From positions 1-64,000 of the forward strand of contig CAZGWD010000010.1 of the NCBI GenBank assembly GCA_964529415.1: a DNA stretch of 64,000 bases, given 5' to 3'. Positions within the stretch are counted from its first letter, which is position 1. Each line of letters opens with the position of its first letter. The notes under the pieces are model-generated. The model was given only the letters and a program-made list of their open reading frames with translations. It was not told where the DNA came from and did no database searches. Source of the DNA: CAYMPH01 sp964529415. GTDB lineage: Bacteria > Spirochaetota > UBA4802 > UBA5550. This document shows, piece by piece, positions 53,802-63,120 of this stretch. The translations under genes were made by a program, and so were the position numbers.

Positions 53802-54173
53802 CTATTTTTTTATCTTACCAAGAATAGCTTTTATTTTATCTTTATCCGGCGGCTTAACAATAAAATCTACCACTCCAGCATCATTTGCATCCAGTATTGT
53901 TTTTTCCTTGTCATCACCGGTTATTATAACTACCGGAATATTCCGATTATTCACATTTTCCCTTATCGTTTTTAAAACTTCCAATCCGTTAAGATCCGGC
54001 ATGTTAAGGTCAAGGAAAATAAAATCAATTTCATGGATTTTAATAAATCTGAGAGCTTCCTCTCCGTCACCAGCTTCATAAAAAACATCTATCGGATTAT
54101 GACGAAATTCATTAATTGAATTTTTTAAATTTATTCTTAAAACTTTTGCGTCATCAACCAGCAGCAAGTTCAT
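53802..54173 (-). CDS. Single-domain response regulator
   Basis: A 123-residue receiver with LLVDDAKVLRINL, the phosphoacceptor in FIFLDLNMPDLNGLEVL, Thr in IITGDD and Lys in IVKPPD. It has no output domain. It lies between the GGDEF gene and the HAMP-only membrane protein, all in one direction. Its beginning (VDDAKVLR) resembles that of the decayed receiver at 52692. The ATG has no clear Shine-Dalgarno, and no better start exists. Confidence 0.88.
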   Translation of the reverse strand: MNLLLVDDAKVLRINLKNSINEFRHNPIDVFYEAGDGEEALRFIKIHEIDFIFLDLNMPDLNGLEVLKTIRENVNNRNIPVVIITGDDKEKTILDANDAGVVDFIVKPPDKDKIKAILGKIKK

Positions 54174-54227
54174 TACATTAAAAATGAACCGGGCGATTCA
54201 TTCCAATGCAAAAGAATAAACTTTTGC

Positions 54228-54665
54228 TCATTTATGCTTTTCTTCCAGCTTATCCAGAAGATTATTTATAGCATCAGATACAGGCTTTATATCATCACCT
54301 TTACGAAGTAAAATTCTGTGCTTGTACTTCTTGTCAGCCAACACTTCATTGAGCTCTTTCTCAAGTCTTTTGATCGGGCCGGCGAAATGATATGATAATA
54401 CCATACCCCATATAAATAAAACAAGAAATAATGGAGGGATCCCTATGATAAGCATCATTTTCACTTTTTTTATTACAGGAAATATAATATACTCTGTATA
54501 TACGGGATTTCCAATCTGCTCCATCAGAAACATGAAAATAAAATAATACATGCAGAAAATTATCAATACTACTGGAATTGTCATCGAAATAAAAAGCAGT
54601 GAAAGATACTTGATCTGAATATGGCTTCCGGTAAAAAATTTTATTCTGAAAAATTTATTCTGCAT
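54228..54665 (-). CDS. Membrane protein with HAMP-like domain only
   Basis: A 145-residue protein with two membrane helices (about 20-45 and 70-98) and a C-terminal HAMP-like segment (YHFAGPIKRLEKELNEVL, DDIKPVSDAINNLLDKL). There is no sensor or output domain, so it may transmit a signal to a partner or be a scaffold. The ATG at 54665 has GAGG eight bases upstream; an ATG two codons earlier is too close to it. It lies 36 bases after the MinD-like gene. Similar HAMP-only proteins occur beside c-di-GMP genes in other bacteria, as I recall. Confidence 0.75.
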   Translation of the reverse strand: MQNKFFRIKFFTGSHIQIKYLSLLFISMTIPVVLIIFCMYYFIFMFLMEQIGNPVYTEYIIFPVIKKVKMMLIIGIPPLFLVLFIWGMVLSYHFAGPIKRLEKELNEVLADKKYKHRILLRKGDDIKPVSDAINNLLDKLEEKHK

Positions 54666-54701
54666 AGTCATAACCTCTTATTTTTAATAGGAAAATTAAT
54701 T

Positions 54702-55481
54702 TTATTCATTTTCTGCATATGGCACAATCGACATTGTATCTGCAGCCGATTCTATATTATTTGATAATATTTTGTCTGCCATAAATGCCATAGAGCCTTT
54801 AATTGAACTTTCCGGGAAAAGAAGCCTTAAAGGGAATTTCAATTTAATTGCATAAGCCTGTCTTAAAAAATCATTTGGAATTACACCAATAAAAAACGGC
54901 TGTATATCAATTTTGAAATCACCCGTTTCTTTTAATATTTTCGAATAGAGATCGAATGCCCTTTCCATGTCAGATGTATAATTAAATACCACAAAAATTT
55001 TTGCCGGTTTAATGCCATATAATGTCATGTTGTTTATTATGCTGAAATATTCTGAAACTGATTTAGCATCAACCCTGAGAGCTATAATACATGCATCACT
55101 ATTTGAAAGTATGTAGCGGTCAGGGAAAAATTGCGGGTCTTTTAAATTATGAATATAAATATCTTTTTCTTCTGAAAGATGATAAGGCAAAGCAGCCAGC
55201 ATGGCATCCAGTTTCTCATCTGTTGTAGGCTGGAAATCTTCAGGAAAAGTCATCACTCTCAACCTGTCAATTTTTGAATTATTAAGACTCAGGCTGGATA
55301 TAACCTTGACCTTGTTTTTTAGAAGTATATCCGCATGCTCATTTTCATTTGAAGTGCTGTAAATAACCCTGTAATTGCGCGCTATTAATTCAACTGCAAA
55401 ATTAAGGCTGATAAAGCTGCAACCAACCCCTTCTCTGCATCCAATAAAAGAATAATGAAGATGCTTTTTTATTTCTTCCAT
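54702..55481 (-). CDS. MinD/ParA-like protein with eroded P-loop
   Basis: A 259-residue protein with the fold of MinD/ParA/FlhG. The N-terminal segment FIGCREGVGCSFISLNFAVEL aligns with the deviant Walker A (normally KGGVGKTT), but both signal lysines are absent (R and C instead), so ATP hydrolysis is doubtful. The C-terminal part keeps the switch-like stretches (SDACIIALRVD, KIFVVFNYTSD) and a hydrophobic amphipathic end. GAGG lies four bases before the ATG. The start overlaps the upstream HD-GYP gene by 13 bases, and the HAMP-only gene follows; a cell-envelope or pole-localising role in this c-di-GMP group is possible. Confidence 0.75.
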   Translation of the reverse strand: MEEIKKHLHYSFIGCREGVGCSFISLNFAVELIARNYRVIYSTSNENEHADILLKNKVKVISSLSLNNSKIDRLRVMTFPEDFQPTTDEKLDAMLAALPYHLSEEKDIYIHNLKDPQFFPDRYILSNSDACIIALRVDAKSVSEYFSIINNMTLYGIKPAKIFVVFNYTSDMERAFDLYSKILKETGDFKIDIQPFFIGVIPNDFLRQAYAIKLKFPLRLLFPESSIKGSMAFMADKILSNNIESAADTMSIVPYAENE

Positions 55482-57265
55482 ATATCCTCACGGGAAACCA
55501 GTTTATCTTTTATCATTGCTTCAAAATGTTTTACTATTGCCGGATCAAACATTACACCAGATCCTTTTTTAATTATTCTGACAGCTTCCTTTGTAGAGAA
55601 AGCCGGTCTTTGAGGCCTTGGAAGTATAAGAGCTTCATACATATCAAAAATTGAAATAACTCTTGCAACAAGAGGAATTTTATCTCCAGCTAGACCTTCA
55701 TTGTATCCATCCCCTGCCCACCTTTCATGATGATATAAAATTCCATCCTTGACGATTTGCGGAATAACAGTAAAATCAAGCAGCTCAAGCCCCTTATGTG
55801 TGTGTGTTTTAATTAAATCAAAATCTTTTTCAGACAATGATGTTCTTTTATTTAAAACTTCCGATGGAACATCAAGATATCCTATATCATGAACCAGTCC
55901 TGCAATGTAATAAAGATTGCGGTCTTCTGAAGACAAACCGAGCAGGCCGGACATATAAAAAGCGTCAACTCCAACTCTAACCGCGTGGTTGTCATTAAAT
56001 ACTTTTCTATCTACAATTTTAGACAAAGGCAGTACGATATTTAAATCCTCAATCATTGATGATTCGACAGCAGAATCCCTCTGGTCTGCAAGCTGTAGAA
56101 CATCCTGGCCATTACCATTTGAATCGGAATAATCCGGAAGAGCCTGTAAATCAGAAACATTAGCATTGTTAGCATTATATCCTATCCGCATTGATAAAGT
56201 AGAAGAGACTCTTTTTTTCAGATAATCATTTCCGTCCAGTAGAAGAGCCATCAATACATCTGCCTGGCCGACTGTAAGCGGCTGCCTTTCGCGTTCAATT
56301 TTATTTTCAATTATAGATAAAACTTCAAGCCTCAGTTCCTTATCAAGTTCGCCGATTGATTTTTTAATTGTATTCCAGTCGAGTTCTCCGTTTTTAATTT
56401 TACTGATTAATTCATTTACATTCTGCATTTTAATAAGTTCATTATAATAAGCAGAAGAATCTTTTCCATTGAAAAGTTTTTCATGCTCCTTCCTGCCTTT
56501 TAAATACAATAATTTCTTTTTAATAAAAACATTAGCAAAGTAAACAGCAATTATTAAAAAAATAACAGCCAATACCGCAACAAATGACGCTGCAATTGTC
56601 AGGGATGTATCATCAATAATACGATTAATTAGGCCTTTCTTATTGTTATCATCTGCTTTTGATTGAGCTGTAATATCCTTTAAACGTTTATTGTATCTTT
56701 CTTCCATCTGGTTGATTCTTCTTGTATATATATCATCAGCCATAACAGGATCGATTGCTTTTTTTCTTGCTTCTTTAATATCTCTTAATGGTTTTAAATC
56801 TTCTGGTTCTTTATCGGAAACAACAGCTTTATTTTTTCCGTTAGTTGTTTTTTCTTTTTCTGTTTTCTCTTTTTCAGGCTTTTCTTCTGATGTTTTTTCC
56901 GGTATCACTCCTCCTTCATTTTTCAAGTTAGCTACATCAAAATCGGTTTTCATCTTCCAGTATCTTTCAGTTGCTATAGCATGGGTGGGATATGCTTTTA
57001 CAGCTTTCTTGAAATAGTCATAAGCATTTTTATAGTTTTTAACAGCATATTCCCTTTCGCCAGTATCAACGCATATATCAGCAAGCATTTTCTTTGCCTG
57101 GGAGCTATCCGGGTTTGATGCAATAGCTGAATCAAGAATTGATATCGCCGCTTGCGCATTTCCTGAAGCATATTTCGTTTTGGCTTGCTGTATTGATTCC
57201 TCAACAGTGGCGGAGTACAGTGCCACTGTGATTGATATTATTGATAATAGAAGATATTTTTTCAT
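55469..57265 (-). CDS. TPR and HD-GYP domain protein
   Basis: A 598-residue membrane protein. A signal peptide or anchor is followed by tetratricopeptide repeats (about 25-110), a Lys/Glu-rich linker, one membrane helix near 222-246, and a cytoplasmic HD-GYP domain (about 415-585): HDIGYLDVP with the HD pair at 459-460, HTHKGLELL, and HHERWAGDGYNEGL. The GYP motif reads GYN, but the metal ligands are there, so c-di-GMP hydrolysis is plausible yet not assured. AAGGA precedes the ATG. It opens an operon with the MinD-like and HAMP genes and may oppose the diguanylate cyclase downstream. Confidence 0.9.
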   Translation of the reverse strand: MKKYLLLSIISITVALYSATVEESIQQAKTKYASGNAQAAISILDSAIASNPDSSQAKKMLADICVDTGEREYAVKNYKNAYDYFKKAVKAYPTHAIATERYWKMKTDFDVANLKNEGGVIPEKTSEEKPEKEKTEKEKTTNGKNKAVVSDKEPEDLKPLRDIKEARKKAIDPVMADDIYTRRINQMEERYNKRLKDITAQSKADDNNKKGLINRIIDDTSLTIAASFVAVLAVIFLIIAVYFANVFIKKKLLYLKGRKEHEKLFNGKDSSAYYNELIKMQNVNELISKIKNGELDWNTIKKSIGELDKELRLEVLSIIENKIERERQPLTVGQADVLMALLLDGNDYLKKRVSSTLSMRIGYNANNANVSDLQALPDYSDSNGNGQDVLQLADQRDSAVESSMIEDLNIVLPLSKIVDRKVFNDNHAVRVGVDAFYMSGLLGLSSEDRNLYYIAGLVHDIGYLDVPSEVLNKRTSLSEKDFDLIKTHTHKGLELLDFTVIPQIVKDGILYHHERWAGDGYNEGLAGDKIPLVARVISIFDMYEALILPRPQRPAFSTKEAVRIIKKGSGVMFDPAIVKHFEAMIKDKLVSREDIWKK

Positions 57266-57282
57266 GAAATTATCCTTTATGA

Positions 57283-58377
57283 TTATTGACTGATTACTAA
57301 AGCCGTATGGCCTATTCTTCCTGTAGGCATAGAGGCTTTAGTTGTCCAAGTACCTGCTGGCAAAGATGATATATCTAAACTGTATACCGTTGTCTGCACG
57401 GTACCTGCAGCATGAGTTGTTGATCCTCCAAAATAATACAACGTTGAACCTATTATAACAGCTGAACCGAATCCTGTTCCAGTACCAAAGGTGTTTGATG
57501 TCGGAACCCAAGCTGCTGGCGGCCCTGTAAAAGGGTAATTAATATAATGTGTTAAATTTGTCGCAACAAAACCGGAACCTCCACTATAAGCATAATTTGT
57601 TGTTGATGCAAAAGTAGTAAAGCCTCCAAGCATAATCAATTTAGCAGCACCATTAGATGGATTATATAACGCAAAGGAAACCCCTGTTTTTGCTGCGGGG
57701 CTAACAATTGGTGCAGCTGTTGTAGCAGCTCCTGATGACACAGAAAAAGCAGCTGTTGTAGCTGGAAGGGCAATTGTTGTCAAAGCCGATCTTCCATTAA
57801 AATGATATATTACGTCATTAAAAGCAAGTGTTGCTCTATCTGTTAATGTTAAATTTAAACCTGGAGAAGTCCAAGAATCAGAAGAAACCTGATAATATTG
57901 TGTTGCTATTGCAGCCAATGCTGTTGTTGAAGCTGCTGAATTTACTACACCACCAAAAATATAAATTCTGCCATATACAACTGAAGCATATGCATGTGCT
58001 CGAGCTGTATAACCGATAACTGATCCTGTTGTCCATTGTCCTGTTGCTATTGAATATATTTGAACTGTAGATGATATTGCTCCACCTAATGTATAACCGC
58101 CTATTACATAAATTTTACCATTATATTCAGCAACGGAAGCAAAACTAACTGGAATAGGTATTGTTGTAACTGCCGATCGCCATGTGTTTGTTGATGGATA
58201 ATAAACATCAATACCCGATATTGTCGTTCCAATTGCAGTATCTGACAACCCCCCTACAATATAAACTGATGTGCCGGTTGCTGTATCTGTTGCATCAATA
58301 GTCATAAGATCATCACATCTGCTTATGCCTATAATAATAACAAAAAGTATGATAAAAAAACCCATGCGTTTTAACAT
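57283..58377 (-). CDS. Kelch-repeat surface lipoprotein candidate
   Basis: A 364-residue exported protein. After a hydrophobic signal (about 5-19) a Cys in GISRC could be a relaxed lipobox. The rest is a beta-propeller of kelch-type repeats with GKIYVIGGY, GRIYIFGG, FNGRS and STLYYFGG segments, and is unusually rich in Ala, Thr and Ser. Such propellers bind protein or sugar partners. The ATG at 58377 is preferred because AGGAGG lies eight bases before it; an upstream in-frame ATG lacks a ribosome site. It begins 35 bases after the beta-barrel gene stop and ends 17 bases before the HD-GYP start. Confidence 0.85.
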   Translation of the reverse strand: MLKRMGFFIILFVIIIGISRCDDLMTIDATDTATGTSVYIVGGLSDTAIGTTISGIDVYYPSTNTWRSAVTTIPIPVSFASVAEYNGKIYVIGGYTLGGAISSTVQIYSIATGQWTTGSVIGYTARAHAYASVVYGRIYIFGGVVNSAASTTALAAIATQYYQVSSDSWTSPGLNLTLTDRATLAFNDVIYHFNGRSALTTIALPATTAAFSVSSGAATTAAPIVSPAAKTGVSFALYNPSNGAAKLIMLGGFTTFASTTNYAYSGGSGFVATNLTHYINYPFTGPPAAWVPTSNTFGTGTGFGSAVIIGSTLYYFGGSTTHAAGTVQTTVYSLDISSLPAGTWTTKASMPTGRIGHTALVISQ

Positions 58378-58412
58378 TTTAAACGCCTCCTGGAATATTA
58401 TTTTTAAAATCA

Positions 58413-59303
58413 TTAAAAACCGATTACAACACCTAAATTAACAGAAAAACTATGAAGAAACACCGAGCCATCATTCATCCCGGACCAGCCGCCCTGTAAA
58501 CGTATTAGTAACGGTCCCCATACATTTAAATCCAGTCCAACAGCACCGGTAAACAGCAGATCAGTTTCACTTCTCCGGTGTATTGCAGATGCAGGTCTGT
58601 TATCTGCAAGAGTATTGAATGCAGCTCCCATTCCAAATGAAATAAATGGAATAAACATTCTGGCCGCTGCAGATTCTGAATTTCTGTTCTGAAGAAACCT
58701 GTAAGTTGCATAGGCTTTTAACTGAAATGAATTATATATCAACAAAGCGTTCGGAGTATAATTCATCATCATATACGTGAAATCAACACCAAAGTAAAGA
58801 CCTCTTAAAAAATACGAATTGAATTCTGCAAAAAGAGAAAAAAGCGGATCAGGCGTGAATTTTGAACCGAAATCTGTTATCGGGAAATAAACAGCACCGG
58901 TGATGCCGAGTAACACGCCATGACCTTCATAATTTTTTTTACGGACAGGATCAGAAATAGATTTCGCATCTTTATATGGAAGAGTAACATTTCCAAAATC
59001 TGTTTTCAGCAGAATGCCCACTTCTTCATCGTAATTCATTAAATTCCCTTTTAATACAGAACCGTCTTCAAGAAGTATCTCGATTTTTTTCCTGGAAATA
59101 TTTGTAAAATCTTTTTCCATACTCGAAATACTCCATGTAGAAATTTCCTTTTTTCCTCCAAGCGCAGAAACAACTATACTTGAGTCGGTCCTTTTAACTA
59201 TAGAACCGAAATATATTGATCCATCATCAAGCGTTATAACTTCCGCAAAAGCAAATGCTGAAATAAACAAAACTGTAATTGTAGTAATAATTTTTAAAAT
59301 CAT
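58413..59303 (-). CDS. Outer membrane beta-barrel candidate
   Basis: A 296-residue exported protein with a signal peptide (cleavage after AFA near residue 20). Residues 21-115 contain two repeats resembling small beta-barrel (SH3/Sm-like) units (LDDGSIYFGSIVKR and LEDGSVLKGNLMN). Residues 125-296 alternate hydrophobic and polar residues in strands and end NLGVVIGF, with a C-terminal Phe typical of outer membrane barrels. AGGAG precedes the ATG. It precedes the kelch protein gene, so they may act together at the cell surface. Confidence 0.8.
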   Translation of the reverse strand: MILKIITTITVLFISAFAFAEVITLDDGSIYFGSIVKRTDSSIVVSALGGKKEISTWSISSMEKDFTNISRKKIEILLEDGSVLKGNLMNYDEEVGILLKTDFGNVTLPYKDAKSISDPVRKKNYEGHGVLLGITGAVYFPITDFGSKFTPDPLFSLFAEFNSYFLRGLYFGVDFTYMMMNYTPNALLIYNSFQLKAYATYRFLQNRNSESAAARMFIPFISFGMGAAFNTLADNRPASAIHRRSETDLLFTGAVGLDLNVWGPLLIRLQGGWSGMNDGSVFLHSFSVNLGVVIGF

Positions 59304-59388
59304 GATATTCTCCTGGATGAATCTTATATATATTTAGTTAAATGTTTAATTTCTTTTAAAATTCAAATTGTTATAAAAAAAATTCAAT

Positions 59389-59727
59389 CTAATCCAAATC
59401 TTTCATTGATAATATTTTCTGAATCTTTTTTAAATGAAGTAATGCATTTTTTTTCAAGTCCCTGTAATTATTCCTTAATTCAATTTTTTTTCTCATTTTT
59501 TCAACTTCAATGGAATCATTCACTCCCATGTACTGAGTTTTTACCTTTCCATCCTCCCTGTAGACCATGTAAATATAATCCCTGTTTGAAATATGTTTTT
59601 TCTGCAAACTGCCGATTGGAAGCGTATCAAGGTATTTATCGCAGATTTTAATCAGTTTGAGCAGTCTTTTTTCCTCTTTCAGCACAGCTGCTATTACAGG
59701 CTCATTTTTTTTTTCTATTTTTCCCAC
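59389..59727 (-). CDS. Stand-alone copy of an unfamiliar LPxGS domain
   Basis: A 112-residue protein with helical ends and a beta-rich middle containing LPIGSLQKKHISNRDYIYMVY and REDGKVKTQYMG. This middle matches the C-terminal domain of the receiver protein at 60096-60866 (LPKGSVQKK, FREGGNVKTEYLG). No known function. The GTG start has AAGGA upstream. It is 368 bases downstream of the fused version, and both may bind the same partner, one with and one without phosphorylation control. Confidence 0.75.
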   Translation of the reverse strand: MGKIEKKNEPVIAAVLKEEKRLLKLIKICDKYLDTLPIGSLQKKHISNRDYIYMVYREDGKVKTQYMGVNDSIEVEKMRKKIELRNNYRDLKKNALLHLKKIQKILSMKDLD

Positions 59728-60095
59728 AAAATCCTTTTATAGAATAATTACTTGCACGAATTTAGTTAACCTCTGATCAAAACAAGATACATTGCTGTAG
59801 GTTAAAAGTCAATCACAATTACACTTTTTTCAATATAATTAACCTTCAATCCTGAAAAAAATGCAATTGTAGGATAAATAAACTCAATGGAGATAACCTG
59901 CATAATTATTCTTCAATAATATTCTATTAAAGCTTGTTTTATGCAAAAATATTCTATATTAACCTACAATGAAATAAAAAAATAAATAGTATGGCAACAA
60001 TAGAATACCTGTTTAGAAGAGCTGCCCAACGATGGATTAACGATATTAAGGGATTAAATCAATAAAGGATAGACTAAAATCGAAAATTAATTAGT
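59728..60095. other. Intergenic region with a spaced inverted repeat
   Basis: No convincing gene. TGTAGGTTAA (59796-59805) and its exact complement TTAACCTACA (59959-59968) are 153 bases apart; similar words (ATTGTAGG, TTAACCT) recur within and next to them. The segment could be a small RNA or a repeat element; nothing decides this. Confidence 0.35.
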
Positions 60096-60866
60096 TTATT
60101 TTTTATTTTTAATAATTTTTTCTACAGCTTTTAAATTATCACTTGTCTGTTTTTTCATTTCTTCATATTTTTTTCTCCGGATTATTTTTTTGCTTAAATC
60201 TTCAATTTTTCCGGAATCATAAGGCCCTAAATATTCAGTTTTTACATTACCGCCCTCTCTGAAAAGCAAATAACCATACTTTTTACCCGCAATAGTTTTT
60301 TTTTGAACACTACCTTTAGGAAGTTTTTGAATTATTGAATCATACTTTTGCATCAATTTAAGCATACGTTTTTTTTCTTTTTCAGCCACACGTATAATTT
60401 CTTTTATGTTTTCAACTGAATCTGCGTACAATTTCTGTATCAATTCATCATGGACGCTTTTGGCAATTTCATCGCGATGTTTTTCAATAACGTATCGGAC
60501 TGTTTTAATCAGCAATTCACTGCTGAACTTATCCTTGACAATGTAATCCATTGCTCCGTATTTCATAGCCCGCACTGCAACTGATTCATCACCCTGTCCT
60601 GTCATAAAGATTACCGGGGCAGCTGTTTTTTTTATATTATTTTTATAAACGTTCATGAATTCCAGGCCGTTCATATCCACGAGTATATAATCGAGCAGAA
60701 TGCAGTCCGGTTTAATATCATCAAGTATCGTAATTCCTTCAGCAGCAGTTTCTGATTCAATAAATTCATATTTCAGCTGCTTATCTTTCGATAAAAATCT
60801 TTTGCAGATTTCTCTATCTTCTCTGCTGTCATCGATAATTAGAATCTGAACTTTTTCATTGTTCAT
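60096..60866 (-). CDS. Receiver fused to an unfamiliar LPxGS domain
   Basis: A 256-residue protein. Residues 1-120 are a receiver (LIIDDSREDREICKRFL, phosphoacceptor in LLDYILVDMNG, Thr in MTGQGDE, Lys in IVKDKF). Helices follow and then the LPxGS domain (about 180-250) with LPKGSVQKKTIAGKKYGYLL and FREGGNVKTEYLG, also encoded alone downstream. It starts at the ATG 60866, with GGGAG upstream, one base after the stop of the Cache-PAS kinase, so that kinase is its probable phosphodonor. The output function of the domain is unknown; the basic GKK and EGG segments hint at nucleic acid or nucleotide binding but this is a guess. Confidence 0.85.
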   Translation of the reverse strand: MNNEKVQILIIDDSREDREICKRFLSKDKQLKYEFIESETAAEGITILDDIKPDCILLDYILVDMNGLEFMNVYKNNIKKTAAPVIFMTGQGDESVAVRAMKYGAMDYIVKDKFSSELLIKTVRYVIEKHRDEIAKSVHDELIQKLYADSVENIKEIIRVAEKEKKRMLKLMQKYDSIIQKLPKGSVQKKTIAGKKYGYLLFREGGNVKTEYLGPYDSGKIEDLSKKIIRRKKYEEMKKQTSDNLKAVEKIIKNKK

Positions 60867-60867
60867 T

Positions 60868-63009
60868 TTATTCTCCCTGCAAAGTAAAATAAAATACTGT
60901 CCCTTCTTCCGGAGTTGACTCCAGCCATATTTTACCGCCATGACGTTCAATTATCTTTTTCACGATAGTCAACCCGGCGCCAGTTCCTCCCCCGAATTTG
61001 TCGCGGGCATGCAGCCGTTTAAAAATTGTAAAGATAGAATCAAAATATTTTTCATCAATGCCTATGCCGTTATCCCGGACATAAAAGATATACTTATTGG
61101 CGGTTTTAGTGTCTTCCATATAATTGATTTCTATTCTCTTTTCTGCCTTATCATTATATTTAACAGCATTGGAAATCAAATTCTGAAACACTTCTGCGAT
61201 CTGGTAATTATCGCATTCAACAGCGGGCAGAGGCCGGGGTATATCAACTTTTACATTTCCTTTTTCAAGGGTGATTTGCAATATGGCCAGAGACTCTTTA
61301 ACAACATCATCAATTTTAATTTCTTTCATTTCAAAAGCTACTCTGCTGATTCTGGAAAATTTCAGCAAATCATTGATTAAACCCTCCATACGCTTTGTCA
61401 GGTAAACCAGTGTATTTAATTTTTCTTTGCCTGAATCATCTAACCTGTCAGCATTATCTTCCAATAAAAAATATGAATAATTATAAATTCCACGAAGCGG
61501 TTCCTTGAGATCATGGGAAGCAATATAAGCAAAACTGTCCAGTTCATTATTACTGCGTTCAAGTTCCGCTGTAAATTTTGCTATTTTTTTCTCATTAAGT
61601 TTTCTCTCGGTAATGTCCCGGACAAAAGCCCACATATACTGCGGAAGGTCATTTTCATCTCTAACAAGATGTGCCCGCAATTCAACAGGAAAAACCTTAC
61701 CGTCTTTTCTTATGTATTCCTTTTCATATATACTGGAATAATAATGAGGTATTACCTGATTTTCCACGATTTCCTTTTCCATAGCGTGCCACTTAACAGG
61801 CGTGAGATCAGCGTATGTTTTAAGAACAAGCTCATCATCTGTATAACCCAGCATTAGCTTATATGCTGAATTGTATTCAAGAATAACTCCTGCCATATCC
61901 ACCATTACATAACCGTCACGGCTACCCTGGTATAAATCACGGTATTTTTTTTCGCTCTCAATGATTTTATTTTGCGTAATGAGCAGTGCCTCTGCAGCTT
62001 CTGCCGCTTTTCTGATATATCGTCTCTGACGTCTTTGAAATGTGTTAAATCCGATAACCGATATTAAAGCTAAAAATACATAAAGAGAGATAATTTTAAT
62101 ACTATCATTCCGCCATTTGGTCAATAATGAGCTTCGGTTACGACTGGCGGCAACGACCAGAGGAGCCGGTATATTAAGTCCTGAAGGGCTAATAGTGCTC
62201 AGGACAATCAACCGATCATCACCTGTCGCATTGGCTGTTCCGCTAAAAACAGAGTATTCCTTTCCACTTCCCTTGTGCTGATAAAAAAAACTATCTGATT
62301 GAATTGTATTTCCTGATAATTTTTCCATTTCAGGCCTGATCATATAAATAATTCCATCCCAATGAGCGATTCCGACCCACATGTCCCCGGCATGTAATAC
62401 GGAATCCAAAAGCGGGGTAAAATAATTCGGCTCAAGTGCAGCAGTGATAACTCCGGAAAATTCACCCTTTGGCCCAATAATGACAACGCTGATACCAAGA
62501 GTATTTACACCCAGGCTTGTTATATATGGAGGTGTTAAATAAAGTATTTTTTCATCCGGATGATGTTTTGGAACATTGAAATAATCACGATAACCAAAAT
62601 TTTTTCCAATCAGTTCCACTCTATTGGAAGCCAGCCAGATACCCGATGCATCAGTTATCCCGATAGTGCGCACACCTGGCAGTGCGTTTGTTAATATCTG
62701 CAAACGGTCAATAAGATCCTGCCCTGCGGTATACCGCGGAACATATTTGCGCAGATCAACCAGGACATCTCTGGTTGCAATCAGATTTTGTTCAATATTT
62801 TTCTGAAGAATTTTTGTTTTATTTAGAAGACGTTCCTGCTCTCGTTTCACTGTATTATTATAATCAGAATATATGTTTAAACAGAAAATACCACCAATCA
62901 AAACAAGGGATATAATTAAAATTCGGCGTTTAGAAAAGAATGAGTCTCTGTTTAAAAATTGCTGAATTACAATTTCTCTGTCACCTTTGTTGATTTGTTC
63001 AGCAGGCAT
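60868..63009 (-). CDS. Cache-PAS sensor histidine kinase
   Basis: A 713-residue membrane kinase. TM1 (about 28-48) and TM2 (about 312-332) enclose a periplasmic double-Cache domain, followed by a coiled coil, a PAS domain with PAC (about 355-480), HisKA with His499 in YIASHDLKEPLRGI, and HATPase (NLISNAVKYN, DNGIGID, GGTGAGLTIVK). It lacks a receiver, unlike the hybrid kinases of the first half. The HDLKEPLR form and GAGLTI are typical of the bacteriophytochrome-like kinase group. It ends one base from the receiver-LPxGS gene, which makes a two-gene operon. The start has an AGGA at a short distance. Confidence 0.93.
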   Translation of the reverse strand: MPAEQINKGDREIVIQQFLNRDSFFSKRRILIISLVLIGGIFCLNIYSDYNNTVKREQERLLNKTKILQKNIEQNLIATRDVLVDLRKYVPRYTAGQDLIDRLQILTNALPGVRTIGITDASGIWLASNRVELIGKNFGYRDYFNVPKHHPDEKILYLTPPYITSLGVNTLGISVVIIGPKGEFSGVITAALEPNYFTPLLDSVLHAGDMWVGIAHWDGIIYMIRPEMEKLSGNTIQSDSFFYQHKGSGKEYSVFSGTANATGDDRLIVLSTISPSGLNIPAPLVVAASRNRSSLLTKWRNDSIKIISLYVFLALISVIGFNTFQRRQRRYIRKAAEAAEALLITQNKIIESEKKYRDLYQGSRDGYVMVDMAGVILEYNSAYKLMLGYTDDELVLKTYADLTPVKWHAMEKEIVENQVIPHYYSSIYEKEYIRKDGKVFPVELRAHLVRDENDLPQYMWAFVRDITERKLNEKKIAKFTAELERSNNELDSFAYIASHDLKEPLRGIYNYSYFLLEDNADRLDDSGKEKLNTLVYLTKRMEGLINDLLKFSRISRVAFEMKEIKIDDVVKESLAILQITLEKGNVKVDIPRPLPAVECDNYQIAEVFQNLISNAVKYNDKAEKRIEINYMEDTKTANKYIFYVRDNGIGIDEKYFDSIFTIFKRLHARDKFGGGTGAGLTIVKKIIERHGGKIWLESTPEEGTVFYFTLQGE

Positions 63010-63120
63010 TTCATTTCCTGATAGTTATATTTGCAAACGATATTCAGTTATCTTTTTGACAAGAATTTCAATAAATAATTATTACTATTACAGCTGCATT
63101 TAGAATGAAAAATAATTTAA

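Noticed and set aside
59991..60065. 24-codon plus-strand frame starting MATIEYLF
   Set aside because: No ribosome site, very short, and no hydrophobic or known motif; most likely chance.
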